NCBI RefSeq assembly: GCF_001636405.1
Contig: NZ_KV440950.1
Coordinates: 1,573,712 to 1,637,711, forward strand
Direction: 5' to 3'
From: Peribacillus frigoritolerans
GTDB taxonomy: Bacteria; Bacillota; Bacilli; Bacillales; DSM-1321
Length of the DNA: 64,000 bases
A model generated the notes under the pieces. The model ran no database searches. It was not told the origin of the DNA and saw only the letters and a program-made list of their open reading frames with translations. Below are positions 36,030 to 44,603 of this stretch, piece by piece. Numbering within the stretch: position 1 is the stretch's first letter; each line of letters starts with the position of its first letter. The position numbers and the translations under genes are program-made.

Positions 36030-39000
36030 TTGGATATCAAATTGAATCGAAAAATCATAAAGGACATGTGCGGGGCCGTCTCCTTCAAAAGAGGGGAAGC
36101 TTTTCATCGTGCCAATAAAGTGACATTTGAAAGCTATCGTCATGATGGTTGTGAAGCATCGGTTAGAGGCAAGGAAGACTTCCATGTCACGATTGAAGTG
36201 GATGCAGTCGGCGGATTTCAGACGAAATGCAGCTGTCCTGCGCTAGCTTCCTTCCATAGGGATTGCCAGCATATTGCAGCCGTCCTGTTGTCGGTTTACG
36301 ATCATAAGCGAGATGGAACGGTTCCTGAAGGCGTGCATGCAGCCGGTTCTGATGCTACAGCCCAAGAGAAGTTGTCAGAGGGCTTGCTGACCCTTTTCAA
36401 TAATCAGTCTGTTCGGAAAAGCGGTCATCAGCGCCATTTTGAAAATAGAACGATGCTTGAAGCGGAGTTTACGTGTAAACCAGTATGGATGGGAATGGAA
36501 CAATATATGTTAGGACTGGAAATGAAAATCGGTTCTCTCAATGTGTCGAATGTCCGGGATTTCCTGAAGCGAGTTAAAGCGGGAAAGCCTGCCCAAGTGT
36601 CCCCTTCATTTATATATGACCCGGTGCTGCATTGTTTTCAGAATGAAAATGATTTAGTGCTTCAGGAGCTCATTACAGTGATATCGGATGAAAAAGTCTA
36701 TGTGGACGCCCTGACGGATAAATCCGAATATACATTGGACCATCACTTATTACTTCTGCCTCCATCTTCTTTTCGAAGGCTTGTCCCCATCCTTGAAGCG
36801 GCGCCAATGGTGAAGCTTGCCTATGGCGGCCTTACATTCAATGGCTTTCGTGTAACAAACGGACCGCTTCCTTTACAGTTTGACTTTACTGAAAGCGAGG
36901 ACAAAGGTTATCAGCTGAATATTGAAAGGCTGCACGAGATGATCGTCATGAATGCATACACATTGGTCCTATTTGAGGGGAAATTGGTTCAGCTCGAAAA
37001 TGAGGATTTCAAACGCCTTTCAGAGTTAAAGCAAATGATGGAGGATTCGGGGATGAATCAAATTCCAATCCATCATGACCAGCTGGAATTATTCCTGGAC
37101 AAGGTGGTACCAGGCTTGAAAAGACTCGGTGAAGTCCATATAGCGAGATCCATCACCGAATTGTTTTTGAAGACACCGCTGGTTGCAAAGCTATACTTGG
37201 ACCGAGTGAAAAACAGGCTGCTTGCCGGGCTGGAATTCCATTATGAAAATATCGTGATCAACCCTTTGGAAAAACAGGAAACCAAGGTTATGAGGGATGT
37301 TGAGAAAGAGGCGGAGATAATAAAGCTGATGGAGGATAGCCAGTTTGCCAAGACGGACGGCGGCTATTTCTTGCATAACGAAGAGTTGGAGTATGAGTTC
37401 TTGTACCATATCGTTCCTAAACTCCAGAAGCTGGTGCAAATCTATGCCACGACCGCTGTAAGGAACCGAATTTCCCGTGGAAATGCTGCACCGCGCATTA
37501 GGGTGAAAATTAAAAAAGAGCGTACTAATTGGCTCGAATTCAAATTTGAAATGGATGATATTCCAGATAAACAAATACGTGAGGTCTTAGCCGCGCTTGA
37601 AGAAAAAAGGAAATACTATCGTTTAAGGAATGGATCGCTGCTTTCCCTTGAAACAAGGGAATACGAGGAAATCAATCGTTTTCTGAATGCACTGCCCGTA
37701 CAGGATGAAGACCTGGAAAGCACACTGAACATGCCCCTCATAAAAGGGCTCCAGCTCCTTGACTCCGTTAATGACAGCCAGACATTCACGATGGAAGAAT
37801 CATTCCGGCAGTTTTTGGATAACATCAGGAATCCGGGCGCCTTGGAGTTCACGGTGCCAAATAGTCTGGACCCGATTTTGCGCGAGTATCAAAAAAACGG
37901 CTACAAATGGATGAAAATCCTTGCACAATACGGTTTTGGCGGGATTCTTGCTGATGATATGGGTCTGGGAAAAACACTGCAAAGCATCACGTTCATTTTA
38001 TCCGAGCTACCTGACATCCGTAAGAAAAGGGTTCCGGTGCTTATTGTCTGCCCATCATCATTGACCTACAATTGGCTGAATGAATTCACTAAATTCGCTC
38101 CTGATATACAAGCCGTCGTCGTGGATGGAGACAAGACGGAAAGGACGAGGCTGCTTAAAGAAATGAAGGACGTGGATGTAGTGATCACTTCTTATCCATT
38201 GCTTCGGAAAGACATCAAGTCGTATGAAAAAGAGGACTTCCATACGGTGTTTTTCGATGAGGCACAGGCCTTTAAGAACCCGGTGACACAAACGGCACGA
38301 GCGGCCAAGAAGATAAAAGCGGCCCATCGCTTCGCGTTGACTGGTACGCCCATCGAGAATTCACTAGAAGAGCTCTGGTCCCTTTTCCACGTCGTATTCC
38401 CTGAACTATTCATGGGGTTAAAGGAGTATAGCAACCTCTCAAGGAAGCAGATTTCCCGCAGGATCCGTCCATTTTTGCTGCGGAGAATGAAAGAGGACGT
38501 ACTAGGGGAATTACCGGAAAAAATCGAGTCGCTGGAATCGATGGAACTGCTTCCCGATCAGAAGAAACTGTACGGCGCTTATCTGGCCAAGCTGCGGCAT
38601 GATACGCTGAAACACCTGGACAAGGATACCCTCCGCAAAAATCGGATCAGGATCCTTGCTGGCTTGACCCGGCTTCGGCAAATATGCTGTCACCCTGCCT
38701 TGTTTGTGGACGGATATACAGGCAGTTCAGCAAAATATGAGCAGCTGATGCAAATTGTCGAAGATTCGAAGCATTCTGGAAGACGGGTGCTGATTTTCTC
38801 GCAATTTACAAAAATGCTTACGATCATCGGCAGGGATTTGGCCATGAAAGGACAACCCTTTTTCTACCTGGATGGACAAACCCCATCAAAGGAACGTGTG
38901 GAAATCTGCAATCGGTTTAATGCAGGAGAACGGGATATATTCCTCATTTCGTTGAAAGCTGGCGGTACGGGTCTCAATCTGACGGGTGCCGATACAGTCA

Positions 39001-39239
39001 TACTATATGACCTTTGGTGGAATCCGGCAGTTGAGGAACAAGCCGCGGACCGTGCCCATCGAATGGGGCAGAAAAAAGAGGTTCAAGTCATCAAGCTTAT
39101 TGCCCGTGGGACAATCGAAGAAAAAATGAATGAACTCCAAGAGAAAAAGAGACATCTTATCGAAGAAATCATCGACCCTGGAGACAAGTCGTCATCTGCA
39201 CTTACAGAAGAGGATATCAGGGAAATCCTGATGATATAA
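36030..39239 (+). CDS. SWIM zinc-finger SNF2-family helicase/ATPase, 1069 aa
   Basis: Cytosolic DNA-dependent ATPase of the Rad54/HepA type. The N-terminal SWIM domain has CSCPALASFHRDCQHIAA (CxC...CxH zinc ligands) near residue 69. A long middle region (about 130-600) is of the bacterial SNF2 type. The ATPase core begins with REYQKNGYKW and has motif I DDMGLGKTLQ, motif II FFDEAQAF, motif III LTGTPIENSLEELW and, in the second lobe, VLIFSQFTKM, SLKAGGTGLNLTGAD and DRAHRMGQ. TTG start preceded by GGGAGGAGGA. B. subtilis YqhH is a shorter relative. Probably remodels protein-DNA complexes; partner unknown. Monocistronic. Confidence 0.9.
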   Translation: MDIKLNRKIIKDMCGAVSFKRGEAFHRANKVTFESYRHDGCEASVRGKEDFHVTIEVDAVGGFQTKCSCPALASFHRDCQHIAAVLLSVYDHKRDGTVPEGVHAAGSDATAQEKLSEGLLTLFNNQSVRKSGHQRHFENRTMLEAEFTCKPVWMGMEQYMLGLEMKIGSLNVSNVRDFLKRVKAGKPAQVSPSFIYDPVLHCFQNENDLVLQELITVISDEKVYVDALTDKSEYTLDHHLLLLPPSSFRRLVPILEAAPMVKLAYGGLTFNGFRVTNGPLPLQFDFTESEDKGYQLNIERLHEMIVMNAYTLVLFEGKLVQLENEDFKRLSELKQMMEDSGMNQIPIHHDQLELFLDKVVPGLKRLGEVHIARSITELFLKTPLVAKLYLDRVKNRLLAGLEFHYENIVINPLEKQETKVMRDVEKEAEIIKLMEDSQFAKTDGGYFLHNEELEYEFLYHIVPKLQKLVQIYATTAVRNRISRGNAAPRIRVKIKKERTNWLEFKFEMDDIPDKQIREVLAALEEKRKYYRLRNGSLLSLETREYEEINRFLNALPVQDEDLESTLNMPLIKGLQLLDSVNDSQTFTMEESFRQFLDNIRNPGALEFTVPNSLDPILREYQKNGYKWMKILAQYGFGGILADDMGLGKTLQSITFILSELPDIRKKRVPVLIVCPSSLTYNWLNEFTKFAPDIQAVVVDGDKTERTRLLKEMKDVDVVITSYPLLRKDIKSYEKEDFHTVFFDEAQAFKNPVTQTARAAKKIKAAHRFALTGTPIENSLEELWSLFHVVFPELFMGLKEYSNLSRKQISRRIRPFLLRRMKEDVLGELPEKIESLESMELLPDQKKLYGAYLAKLRHDTLKHLDKDTLRKNRIRILAGLTRLRQICCHPALFVDGYTGSSAKYEQLMQIVEDSKHSGRRVLIFSQFTKMLTIIGRDLAMKGQPFFYLDGQTPSKERVEICNRFNAGERDIFLISLKAGGTGLNLTGADTVILYDLWWNPAVEEQAADRAHRMGQKKEVQVIKLIARGTIEEKMNELQEKKRHLIEEIIDPGDKSSSALTEEDIREILMI

Positions 39240-39279
39240 GGGTTTAGCCGAAGGTAATAAATGAAAAGTTCAGTTATGG

Positions 39280-39316
39280 AGCATTCCTTTGTAAAGAGGA
39301 ATGCTTTTTTATTTTT
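39280..39316 (+). terminator. Rho-independent terminator after the SNF2 gene
   Basis: AGCATTCC / GGAATGCT stem followed by a T-rich run. Confidence 0.92.
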
Positions 39317-39363
39317 AAGACTCTTTTCGTAAAGATTGTTGTTTTTTAAACAAAACTATTTAA

Positions 39364-39491
39364 GGTTGATTGGAGCGGAAGTGCGAGACTCCTGCGGGAG
39401 CAGCAGGACAGGTGAGACCCCACAGGCGTTTACGCCGAGGAGGCTCACCGCCCGCCCCGCGGAAAGCGAGCATCTGGAGTGGAAATCAACC
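39364..39491 (+). repeat. Dispersed repeat family A, copy 2
   Basis: 128 bp from GGTTGATTGGAGCGG to GGAGTGGAAATCAACC with complementary ends. An almost identical copy lies inverted at 42351-42478, and similarity continues into the flanks on one side (39320-39363 with 42479-42522). Confidence 0.93.
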
Positions 39492-39661
39492 ACAACTCAC
39501 TACCTGGTAAATAGCAATAAAGTATGTGGAAACAGCCATTTTTAAAAAGAATAGGATATTTCATTAACAATAATAATATAATAAAAAACAACAATGTTTT
39601 ATTGTAAAACGATAAAACGTATGTTAAATTAAATGGACAATAAATAAGTGAGGTGCTTTTT

Positions 39662-40144
39662 ATGAAACTAGGAACAACACTCTTTTTAAAGATGGCTGTC
39701 ATTCTTATTGGAATTCCGGTTCTTGCTTTGTGCATCTTCTTGGTGCCTGGGATAGCGAATTTTGCAGCAGAATTATATCCGGATATGGCTTATTTGAAAT
39801 ATCTCGTTTTAATCGATTTGTATGCATCGGCGATACCTTTTTACTTTGCCCTATACCAAGCCTTTAAACTTTTAAGCTATATTGACAAGAACAAAGCTTT
39901 CTCGGAATTATCTGTAAGAGCTTTAAAGACTATAAAAAATTGTGCAATCACAATAAGTTGCTTGTATGTGGCAGGCATGCCGCTCTTTTATCTCATCGCG
40001 GAAAAGGACGACGCTCCAGGTATCATATTAATCGGAATGGTCGTTATTTTTGCTTCAATGGTGATTGCAGTCTTTGCTGCTGTTCTTCAAAGGCTTTTAC
40101 AAGAAGCCATCGATATAAAATCAGAAAATGACTTAATAGTCTGA
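39662..40144 (+). CDS. DUF2975 membrane protein, YoaS-like, 160 aa
   Basis: Four membrane segments, with conserved YQAFKLLSYIDKNKAFSELSVRALK between helices two and three, the DUF2975 signature. ATG 39662 is chosen because GAGGTG lies 6 bases upstream; a GTG at 39653 overlaps that site. In B. subtilis yoaS pairs with the small regulator yozG, and the same pair is seen here. Function unknown; regulation by its neighbour is likely. Confidence 0.82.
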   Translation: MKLGTTLFLKMAVILIGIPVLALCIFLVPGIANFAAELYPDMAYLKYLVLIDLYASAIPFYFALYQAFKLLSYIDKNKAFSELSVRALKTIKNCAITISCLYVAGMPLFYLIAEKDDAPGIILIGMVVIFASMVIAVFAAVLQRLLQEAIDIKSENDLIV

Positions 40145-40154
40145 GGTGAATAAC

Positions 40155-40376
40155 TTGGCAATTATAATCAATATTGATGTGATGTTGGCTAAAAGGAAAA
40201 TGAGTGTTACAGAACTTTCCGAGAGGGTTGGAATAACGATGGCTAATCTTTCCATATTGAAAAATGGCAAGGCAAAAGCGATTCGATTAACAACCTTAGA
40301 TGCGATTTGTAAGGCTTTAGAATGTCAACCCGGGGATATTTTAGAATACCGAAATGATGAAGGCACTCAAGATTAA
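40155..40376 (+). CDS. XRE-family HTH regulator, YozG-like, 73 aa
   Basis: A single Cro/CI helix-turn-helix: MSVTELSERVGITMANLSILKNGKAKAIRL then DAICKALECQPGDILEY. TTG start with GAGG 8 bases upstream; the GTG at 40146 overlaps that site. Begins 10 bases after the DUF2975 stop. Such DUF2975-HTH pairs probably form an autoregulated membrane/regulator module. Confidence 0.85.
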   Translation: MAIIINIDVMLAKRKMSVTELSERVGITMANLSILKNGKAKAIRLTTLDAICKALECQPGDILEYRNDEGTQD

Positions 40377-40398
40377 GATTTATAAAGGGGAGTTACTC

Positions 40399-40434
40399 AT
40401 GAATGAAGATAAAAAATGGAGGCACCAATCATGA
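40399..40434 (+). CDS. Leader ORF of 11 codons, coupled to the DUF817 gene
   Basis: AAAGGGGAG precedes ATG; the peptide is MNEDKKWRHQS. Its stop overlaps the next start as ATGA, and it contains the ribosome site of that gene. It may be only a translational coupling device. Confidence 0.45.
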   Translation: MNEDKKWRHQS

Positions 40435-41222
40435 GGGCACTAAAACAACTCGTTCGTTTTGGTTGGGAGCAGGCCCTATCATGCTTGTTTCCTGCCGTTA
40501 TTTTTGCCTCTTTGGCTATGACAAAATTCATCCCGCTTCCCTTTCTGCCGCGGTATGACTGGCTGCTCATCATCTGCCTTCTGATGCAGTGGTGGATGCT
40601 GCGTTCCGGGCTTGAAACACGGGATGAACTAAAGGTCATCACCTTATTCCACCTTATTGGTCTTGCCCTTGAACTTTTCAAGGTGCATATGGGCTCCTGG
40701 AATTATCCAGAGGAAGGATATTTCAAGATTTTTGGAGTGCCTCTGTATAGCGGATTCATGTACGCTAGTGTAGCGAGTTATCTTTGCCAGGCGTGGAGGA
40801 GGTTAAAGGTTGAACTGATCAAGTGGCCGCCGTTTTTTGTCGTTGTATCCCTTGCGCTTGCGATTTATTTGAATTTTTTCACCCACCATTATTGGATGGA
40901 TGTTCGTTGGTGGCTATCTGGACTTGTCATCATCGTCTTTTGGCGAGCATGGGTCACATACGAAGTTGGTGGAACCCGTTATCGTATGCCAATCGCATTT
41001 TCTTTTGTGCTCATCGGATTTTTCATATGGATAGCCGAAAATATCGCAACGTTCTTTGGAGCTTGGGAATATCCTAACCAAACCGATGCATGGAGTCTCG
41101 TACATCTAGGAAAGGTAAGCTCATGGCTCTTACTGGTGATTGTCAGCTTTCTTATAGTAGCGACGCTAAAACAGGTTAAGGGGAAAGATTCAGCTGTGAT
41201 GGATGAGGGTCAATTTTTATAA
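40431..41222 (+). CDS. DUF817 family membrane protein, 263 aa
   Basis: About eight membrane segments. KVHMGSWNYPEEGYFKIFGVPLYSGFMYASVASYL and ENIATFFGAWEYPNQ are typical of DUF817 proteins, whose function is unknown. ATG 40431 follows GGAGG by 8 bases; the in-frame ATG at 40416 overlaps that site. Ends before a bidirectional terminator shared with the SMR genes. Confidence 0.82.
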   Translation: MRALKQLVRFGWEQALSCLFPAVIFASLAMTKFIPLPFLPRYDWLLIICLLMQWWMLRSGLETRDELKVITLFHLIGLALELFKVHMGSWNYPEEGYFKIFGVPLYSGFMYASVASYLCQAWRRLKVELIKWPPFFVVVSLALAIYLNFFTHHYWMDVRWWLSGLVIIVFWRAWVTYEVGGTRYRMPIAFSFVLIGFFIWIAENIATFFGAWEYPNQTDAWSLVHLGKVSSWLLLVIVSFLIVATLKQVKGKDSAVMDEGQFL

Positions 41223-41255
41223 GGTGAATTATTCAAGTTAGATAAAAATAAGTAT

Positions 41256-41286
41256 AGACGACACATTGTGTCGTCTTTGATTTTTC
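41256..41286. terminator. Bidirectional terminator between DUF817 and SMR genes
   Basis: Perfect 8-bp stem GACGACAC / GTGTCGTC with a T-rich stretch after it on the plus strand and a weaker one on the minus strand. Confidence 0.7.
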
Positions 41287-41304
41287 TATGCTTTTATGTC
41301 ATTC

Positions 41305-41619
41305 CTATGAAACAAGTTTTAATCCCACTGCTGCGCCAAGGACCATGGCTATAAAAACGACCCTGCGCCAATCTTTGGATTCCCCGTATAAGAGCATCCC
41401 GATTATCGCTCCGCCTGATGCGCCGATTCCTGTCCAGATAGCGTAAGCCGTTCCCATCGGCAAGGTTTTCATGGCATAAGCAAGAAATAGGAAGCTTGCT
41501 CCAAATCCGATGAATAACAGCAGCAAGGATTGCCAATTTCTGTCTTTGTGCAATTTATTGATCATCGCAACTCCAAACATCTCAAAAAGCCCCGCTAAGA
41601 TTAAAGAGACCCAAGCCAT
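41305..41619 (-). CDS. ykkD: SMR-family guanidinium exporter subunit, YkkD-like, 104 aa
   Basis: Four-helix small multidrug resistance protein with the essential membrane Glu in LILAGLFEMFGVAMIN and GTAYAIWTGIGASGGA in helix three. It overlaps the upstream SMR gene by ATGA, as B. subtilis ykkD does ykkC. The guanidine-I riboswitch before the pair implies guanidinium/H+ antiport by a heterodimer rather than broad drug efflux. Confidence 0.88.
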   Translation of the reverse strand: MAWVSLILAGLFEMFGVAMINKLHKDRNWQSLLLLFIGFGASFLFLAYAMKTLPMGTAYAIWTGIGASGGAIIGMLLYGESKDWRRVVFIAMVLGAAVGLKLVS

Positions 41620-41960
41620 TATGATTCATCCCCTTTCTCTGCCTTATCATCCGTCACTAGCTTCAAGCCGATCACCCCTGATAATAAGAGGAGGATCAAT
41701 AGTGTTTTGCTCAGCTTGAAGGATTCTCCAAAGAAAAGGATTTCGGAAAAAACGGTCCCGGCAGTCCCCATACCGACAAAAACGGCATATACCGTTCCGA
41801 CAGGAAGCTTCCTGCCAGCCATTATCATCAAGTAAAAACTGATGGTGATCGAAATGACCGTTCCAGTCCAAGTCCAAAAGTCATCGGCATGTTTTAAGCC
41901 AATCACCCAAAATACTTCAAAAAAAGCTGCAATGAATACTTTAATCCAGTTTGTGCTCAT
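41619..41960 (-). CDS. ykkC: SMR-family guanidinium exporter subunit, YkkC-like, 113 aa
   Basis: Four helices with the conserved Glu in [18 protein letters not shown] and [16 protein letters not shown] in helix three. The ATG at 41960 lies 11 bases after GGAGG; a GTG at 41972 abuts that site and is less likely. First gene of the pair, directly downstream of a guanidine-I riboswitch. Confidence 0.88.
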   Translation of the reverse strand: MSTNWIKVFIAAFFEVFWVIGLKHADDFWTWTGTVISITISFYLMIMAGRKLPVGTVYAVFVGMGTAGTVFSEILFFGESFKLSKTLLILLLLSGVIGLKLVTDDKAEKGDES

Positions 41961-41999
41961 GCAATAACGCACCTCCGATTTTATTCTTTACCAAAAAAA

Positions 42000-42125
42000 C
42001 AAAAAAAGCCCAAGAGATAACTGTTAAAACAGTTTCTCCCAGGCTTTTATCCTTCCGTGACACAGCATGCTGTGAGTTTTCTCTCGGACCAGACCAGCAA
42101 TGAGACGCACTGCGGAACCCTAGAA
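42000..42125 (-). ncRNA. Guanidine-I (ykkC) riboswitch with expression-platform terminator
   Basis: On the minus strand the conserved blocks appear in order: CTAGGGTTCCG, TGGTCTGGTCCGAGAG, ACACGG and AAGGATAAAAGCCTGGGAG. A hairpin AGCCTGGGAGAAACTG / CAGTTATCTCTTGGGCT with seven T follows and shares the last aptamer block, so guanidine binding would prevent termination. It controls the SMR pair. Confidence 0.95.
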
Positions 42126-42152
42126 AACCTTTGACATATACAATTACCTTTC

Positions 42153-42180
42153 ATTATACATACTTTTTGAACTTACTCAA
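42153..42180 (-). promoter_or_regulatory. Sigma-A promoter of the guanidine riboswitch transcript
   Basis: On the minus strand TTGAGT, 16 bases, TATAAT; transcription would start about 20 bases before the aptamer. Confidence 0.65.
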
Positions 42181-42341
42181 GGTAAAAGTTTTGTCAAATG
42201 TCATGCCGATTTTCCCCTAATATCCGCATATGTCCCGTAACGTTTGCAGCTTTCATCTGAATACAGCGAGGCCATTTCGAACTTTCCGGACTATATTCAA
42301 ATTTGAAAAAAGCCAGTTTGCCTATAGTTTTTTTTATTTGG

Positions 42342-42522
42342 GTGAGTTGTGGTTGATTTCCCCTCCAGATGCTCGCTTTCCGCGGGGCGGGCGGTGAGCC
42401 TCCTCGGCGTAAACGCCTGTGGGGTCTCACCTGTCCCGCTGCTCCCGCAGGAGTCTCGCACTTCCGCTCCAATCAACCATAAATAGTTTCATTTTAAAAA
42501 CAACAATCTTTACGAAAAGATA
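42342..42522 (-). repeat. Dispersed repeat family A, copy 3, inverted relative to copy 2
   Basis: Core 42351-42478 is nearly identical to the reverse complement of 39364-39491. Flanking similarity extends through AAACAACAATCTTTACGAAAAG (reverse of 39320-39363). The short piece ATAGCAACAAAGTATGTG at 42522 repeats the one at 39509 in direct orientation. The 463 bases from 42181 to 42645 hold no gene. Confidence 0.9.
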
Positions 42523-42645
42523 GCAACAAAGTATGTGAAAACAGCCTTTTATTTAAATAACGCAACATAAGGTACGAGACACCTGGGGGCGAGCATTAGC
42601 GGATTGCTTTGCAATATGATGAAAAAAAGTGGATATGTCCCTTAG

Positions 42646-43068
42646 CCGGCATTTTCAGGAACGGAAGCAATATTGTACGTGGAGAAAAAGAAATGGGATA
42701 TGGTGTTGTTGGATTTAATGCTGCCAGGAATGGACGGGGAGGAAGTTCTTCGTAAAATTAGGGAGCATCATCATTTCCCTATTTTGATTATATCTGCAAA
42801 AGGAGAACAGCAAACGAAAATAAATGGATTGCGCGCTGGGGCAGATGATTTCATTACGAAGCCATTTGATATTGAAGAAGTAATGGCAAGAATAGATGCT
42901 CATATCTTTGATAGGTTTTATACAGGTGATACTGCAAGAAATAAAAAAGGAACGGGACTAGGGTTATCCATTGCGCAAAGTTTAATGAAAAAAATGAATG
43001 GTGAGCTTTTTGCCACTCTGAAAAATCATCAATTCATCATGACCTGTCAATGGAAAAAAAGAACATAG
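42646..43068 (+). pseudogene. Decayed two-component remnant: receiver domain joined in frame to a kinase C-terminus
   Basis: The frame reads EAILYVEKKKWDMVLLDLMLPGMDG and continues to FITKPFDIEEVMARIDAH, an OmpR-type receiver lacking its first 30 or so residues and the whole DNA-binding domain. It then switches in frame to IFDRFYTGDTARNKKGTGLGLSIAQSLMKKM, the G-box end of a histidine kinase HATPase domain. A stop at 42643 blocks extension upstream and the TTG at 42673 has no ribosome site. A deletion between adjacent regulator and kinase genes best explains it. Confidence 0.88.
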
Positions 43069-43087
43069 TCCGCTTCTGTTTTCGCAC

Positions 43088-43120
43088 AAAAAAGCCCCGA
43101 AAATTATCCGGTGCTTTTTT
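43088..43120. terminator. Bidirectional terminator between converging genes
   Basis: AAAAAAGC(C)CCG / CGG(T)GCTTTTTT stem with A and T runs on both sides. Confidence 0.8.
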
Positions 43121-43130
43121 GGCTTGCTAT

Positions 43131-44102
43131 TTAGGCATTCACTGTCCGTTTCGGGGATGGACCTTCTTTTTTATGTGATACATAGCTATGCAGGATCATT
43201 CCCATGATGACGATAAAGATGCCGAACCACGATAACGGAGAAGGAATCGGTAAAGATAGGAATAGTAATTCGCCAGCCAGGGCAAAAAGGACCTCCATCG
43301 ATTGTGTTGCTTCAACTGAAGCTAATTTCTGCATATTTCCGCGTACAAAATCGGTCGCCATGAAAAAAAGGACCGTGGCGATGACTCCAGAAAATAGTGC
43401 CACCAAAAGGGATTGGAAACTCTGCATCTTCGTCGGCGCACCTACTGTAAAGAAACCGTACAAGGAAAGCAAAAACCAGAATGGAAGACTCGCCAAAGTC
43501 ATTCCCAAAACCCGCTGATAAGCATCCAGACGCCCTTCGGATACTTCCATCATTTTGCGATTTCCCAAAGGGTATGCAAACGAAGCGATGACGATTGGAA
43601 TCACTCCCAGCCAAAGATCGGCCATTGAAATGTGTTTGGTATGTTCCAGCTGCATCAGGATGATCCCAAGCAGAATGATCATGGACATGAGGAGGCCTTT
43701 CACAGAAACCTTTCCTCTTTGCCTTTCGATCCCATCTTTCGTTTGGACATTTTCAAAAAACAGCGGCGCAAGCAGCGCACCCGAAATGATCGTGATTTGC
43801 CAAGTTCCGGCGATCAGCCAGCCAGGTGAGTAGGCGGACGCAAAGCATAAAGGAGCATAAAATAACCCAAATCCGACAAAACTCCAAAGCAGCCAAGGAC
43901 CTGGCTTTTCTCTCATCACTTGTAAAAGGGGACGCAGGTTTTTTCTGCTCCATACGATACACAACAGAAAGGGCACCATAAAGAAATAACGCAGCGAAGC
44001 ACTCCAAATCCAACTTCCGCCAGACAGCTCCATGGCCTGATTCAAAACAAACGTAAATGCAAAAAAGAAAGCAGAACAAATACCTAATATAATCGGACGC
44101 AA
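43131..44102 (-). CDS. DMT-superfamily multidrug efflux transporter (EmrE/EamA type), 323 aa
   Basis: Ten membrane segments. It starts MRPIILGICSAFFFAFTFVLNQ, with SGGSWIWSASLRYFFMVPFL in the first half and ATVLFFMATDFVRGNMQKLASVEATQSMEVLFAL in the second, typical of the PF13536-type multidrug resistance efflux group. The TTG at 44102 has GAGG 8 bases upstream; the alternative GTG at 44111 overlaps that site. Substrate unknown. Monocistronic. Confidence 0.82.
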   Translation of the reverse strand: MRPIILGICSAFFFAFTFVLNQAMELSGGSWIWSASLRYFFMVPFLLCIVWSRKNLRPLLQVMREKPGPWLLWSFVGFGLFYAPLCFASAYSPGWLIAGTWQITIISGALLAPLFFENVQTKDGIERQRGKVSVKGLLMSMIILLGIILMQLEHTKHISMADLWLGVIPIVIASFAYPLGNRKMMEVSEGRLDAYQRVLGMTLASLPFWFLLSLYGFFTVGAPTKMQSFQSLLVALFSGVIATVLFFMATDFVRGNMQKLASVEATQSMEVLFALAGELLFLSLPIPSPLSWFGIFIVIMGMILHSYVSHKKEGPSPKRTVNA

Positions 44103-44337
44103 TTGACTCACCTCAATCTGTTTTATGAGTCAGTAAGACTCTGGAAGGATGGCAATCGTTTCGGCTTTCTGAAAAAAATTCAGATATATCCACTGTTTCA
44201 AAAGCGGAATGAATTTTCGGAATATTATAAGCGATCAATTTAAATTTTCCTTCAAAAGCAAAAGAAAATCAACAGGATTCTTTTAAGCTATTGAAATTCA
44301 TTCTTCGTGATTCGACATGAAATGAAAAGAAAGCTTT

Positions 44338-44484
44338 TTGGAATTAAATGAAGGCGTTTCCATTTGTGAATTTAAATTAGAAATATATACCAAAGGAAGA
44401 AGCGGTAAACGTTGTCGTGACGCGTGTTATGAAGGAATTGCTAATATTTTATATAAAAATCATATAGAGGCAGATAGTATATGA
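44338..44484 (+). CDS. Hypothetical 48-aa ORF, possibly 5'-truncated
   Basis: Starting from TTG the frame reads MELNEGVSICEFKLEIYTKG, then a Cys/Arg-rich stretch SGKRCRDACYEGIANILYKN. The composition looks coding, but no good ribosome site is visible and a stop sits a few codons upstream, so an N-terminus may be lost. Its stop overlaps the next start as ATGA. Family not recognised. Confidence 0.45.
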   Translation: MELNEGVSICEFKLEIYTKGRSGKRCRDACYEGIANILYKNHIEADSI

Positions 44485-44603
44485 AGATACGAGAATTGAC
44501 GAATATGGTAGGTAGTGGTATCTTAATAGAAGTGCAAATAATGTCGAATGGTGACGAAATATATAAATGCAACATTCGCAAGAAAGTTAGTGGGGTAAAT
44601 TAA
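44481..44603 (+). CDS. Hypothetical 40-aa protein preceding abrB
   Basis: ATG follows GAGG by about 10 bases. The sequence starts MKIRELTNMVGSGILIEVQI and continues MSNGDEIYKCNIRKKVSG. Its stop is immediately followed by the abrB start with no gap, and its start overlaps the previous ORF. Three coupled small ORFs suggest a real, perhaps phage-derived, transcription unit. Family not recognised. Confidence 0.5.
   Translation: MKIRELTNMVGSGILIEVQIMSNGDEIYKCNIRKKVSGVN

Noticed and set aside
40431..41222. Start at ATG 40416 for the DUF817 gene
   Set aside because: That ATG overlaps the GGAGG site serving ATG 40431.
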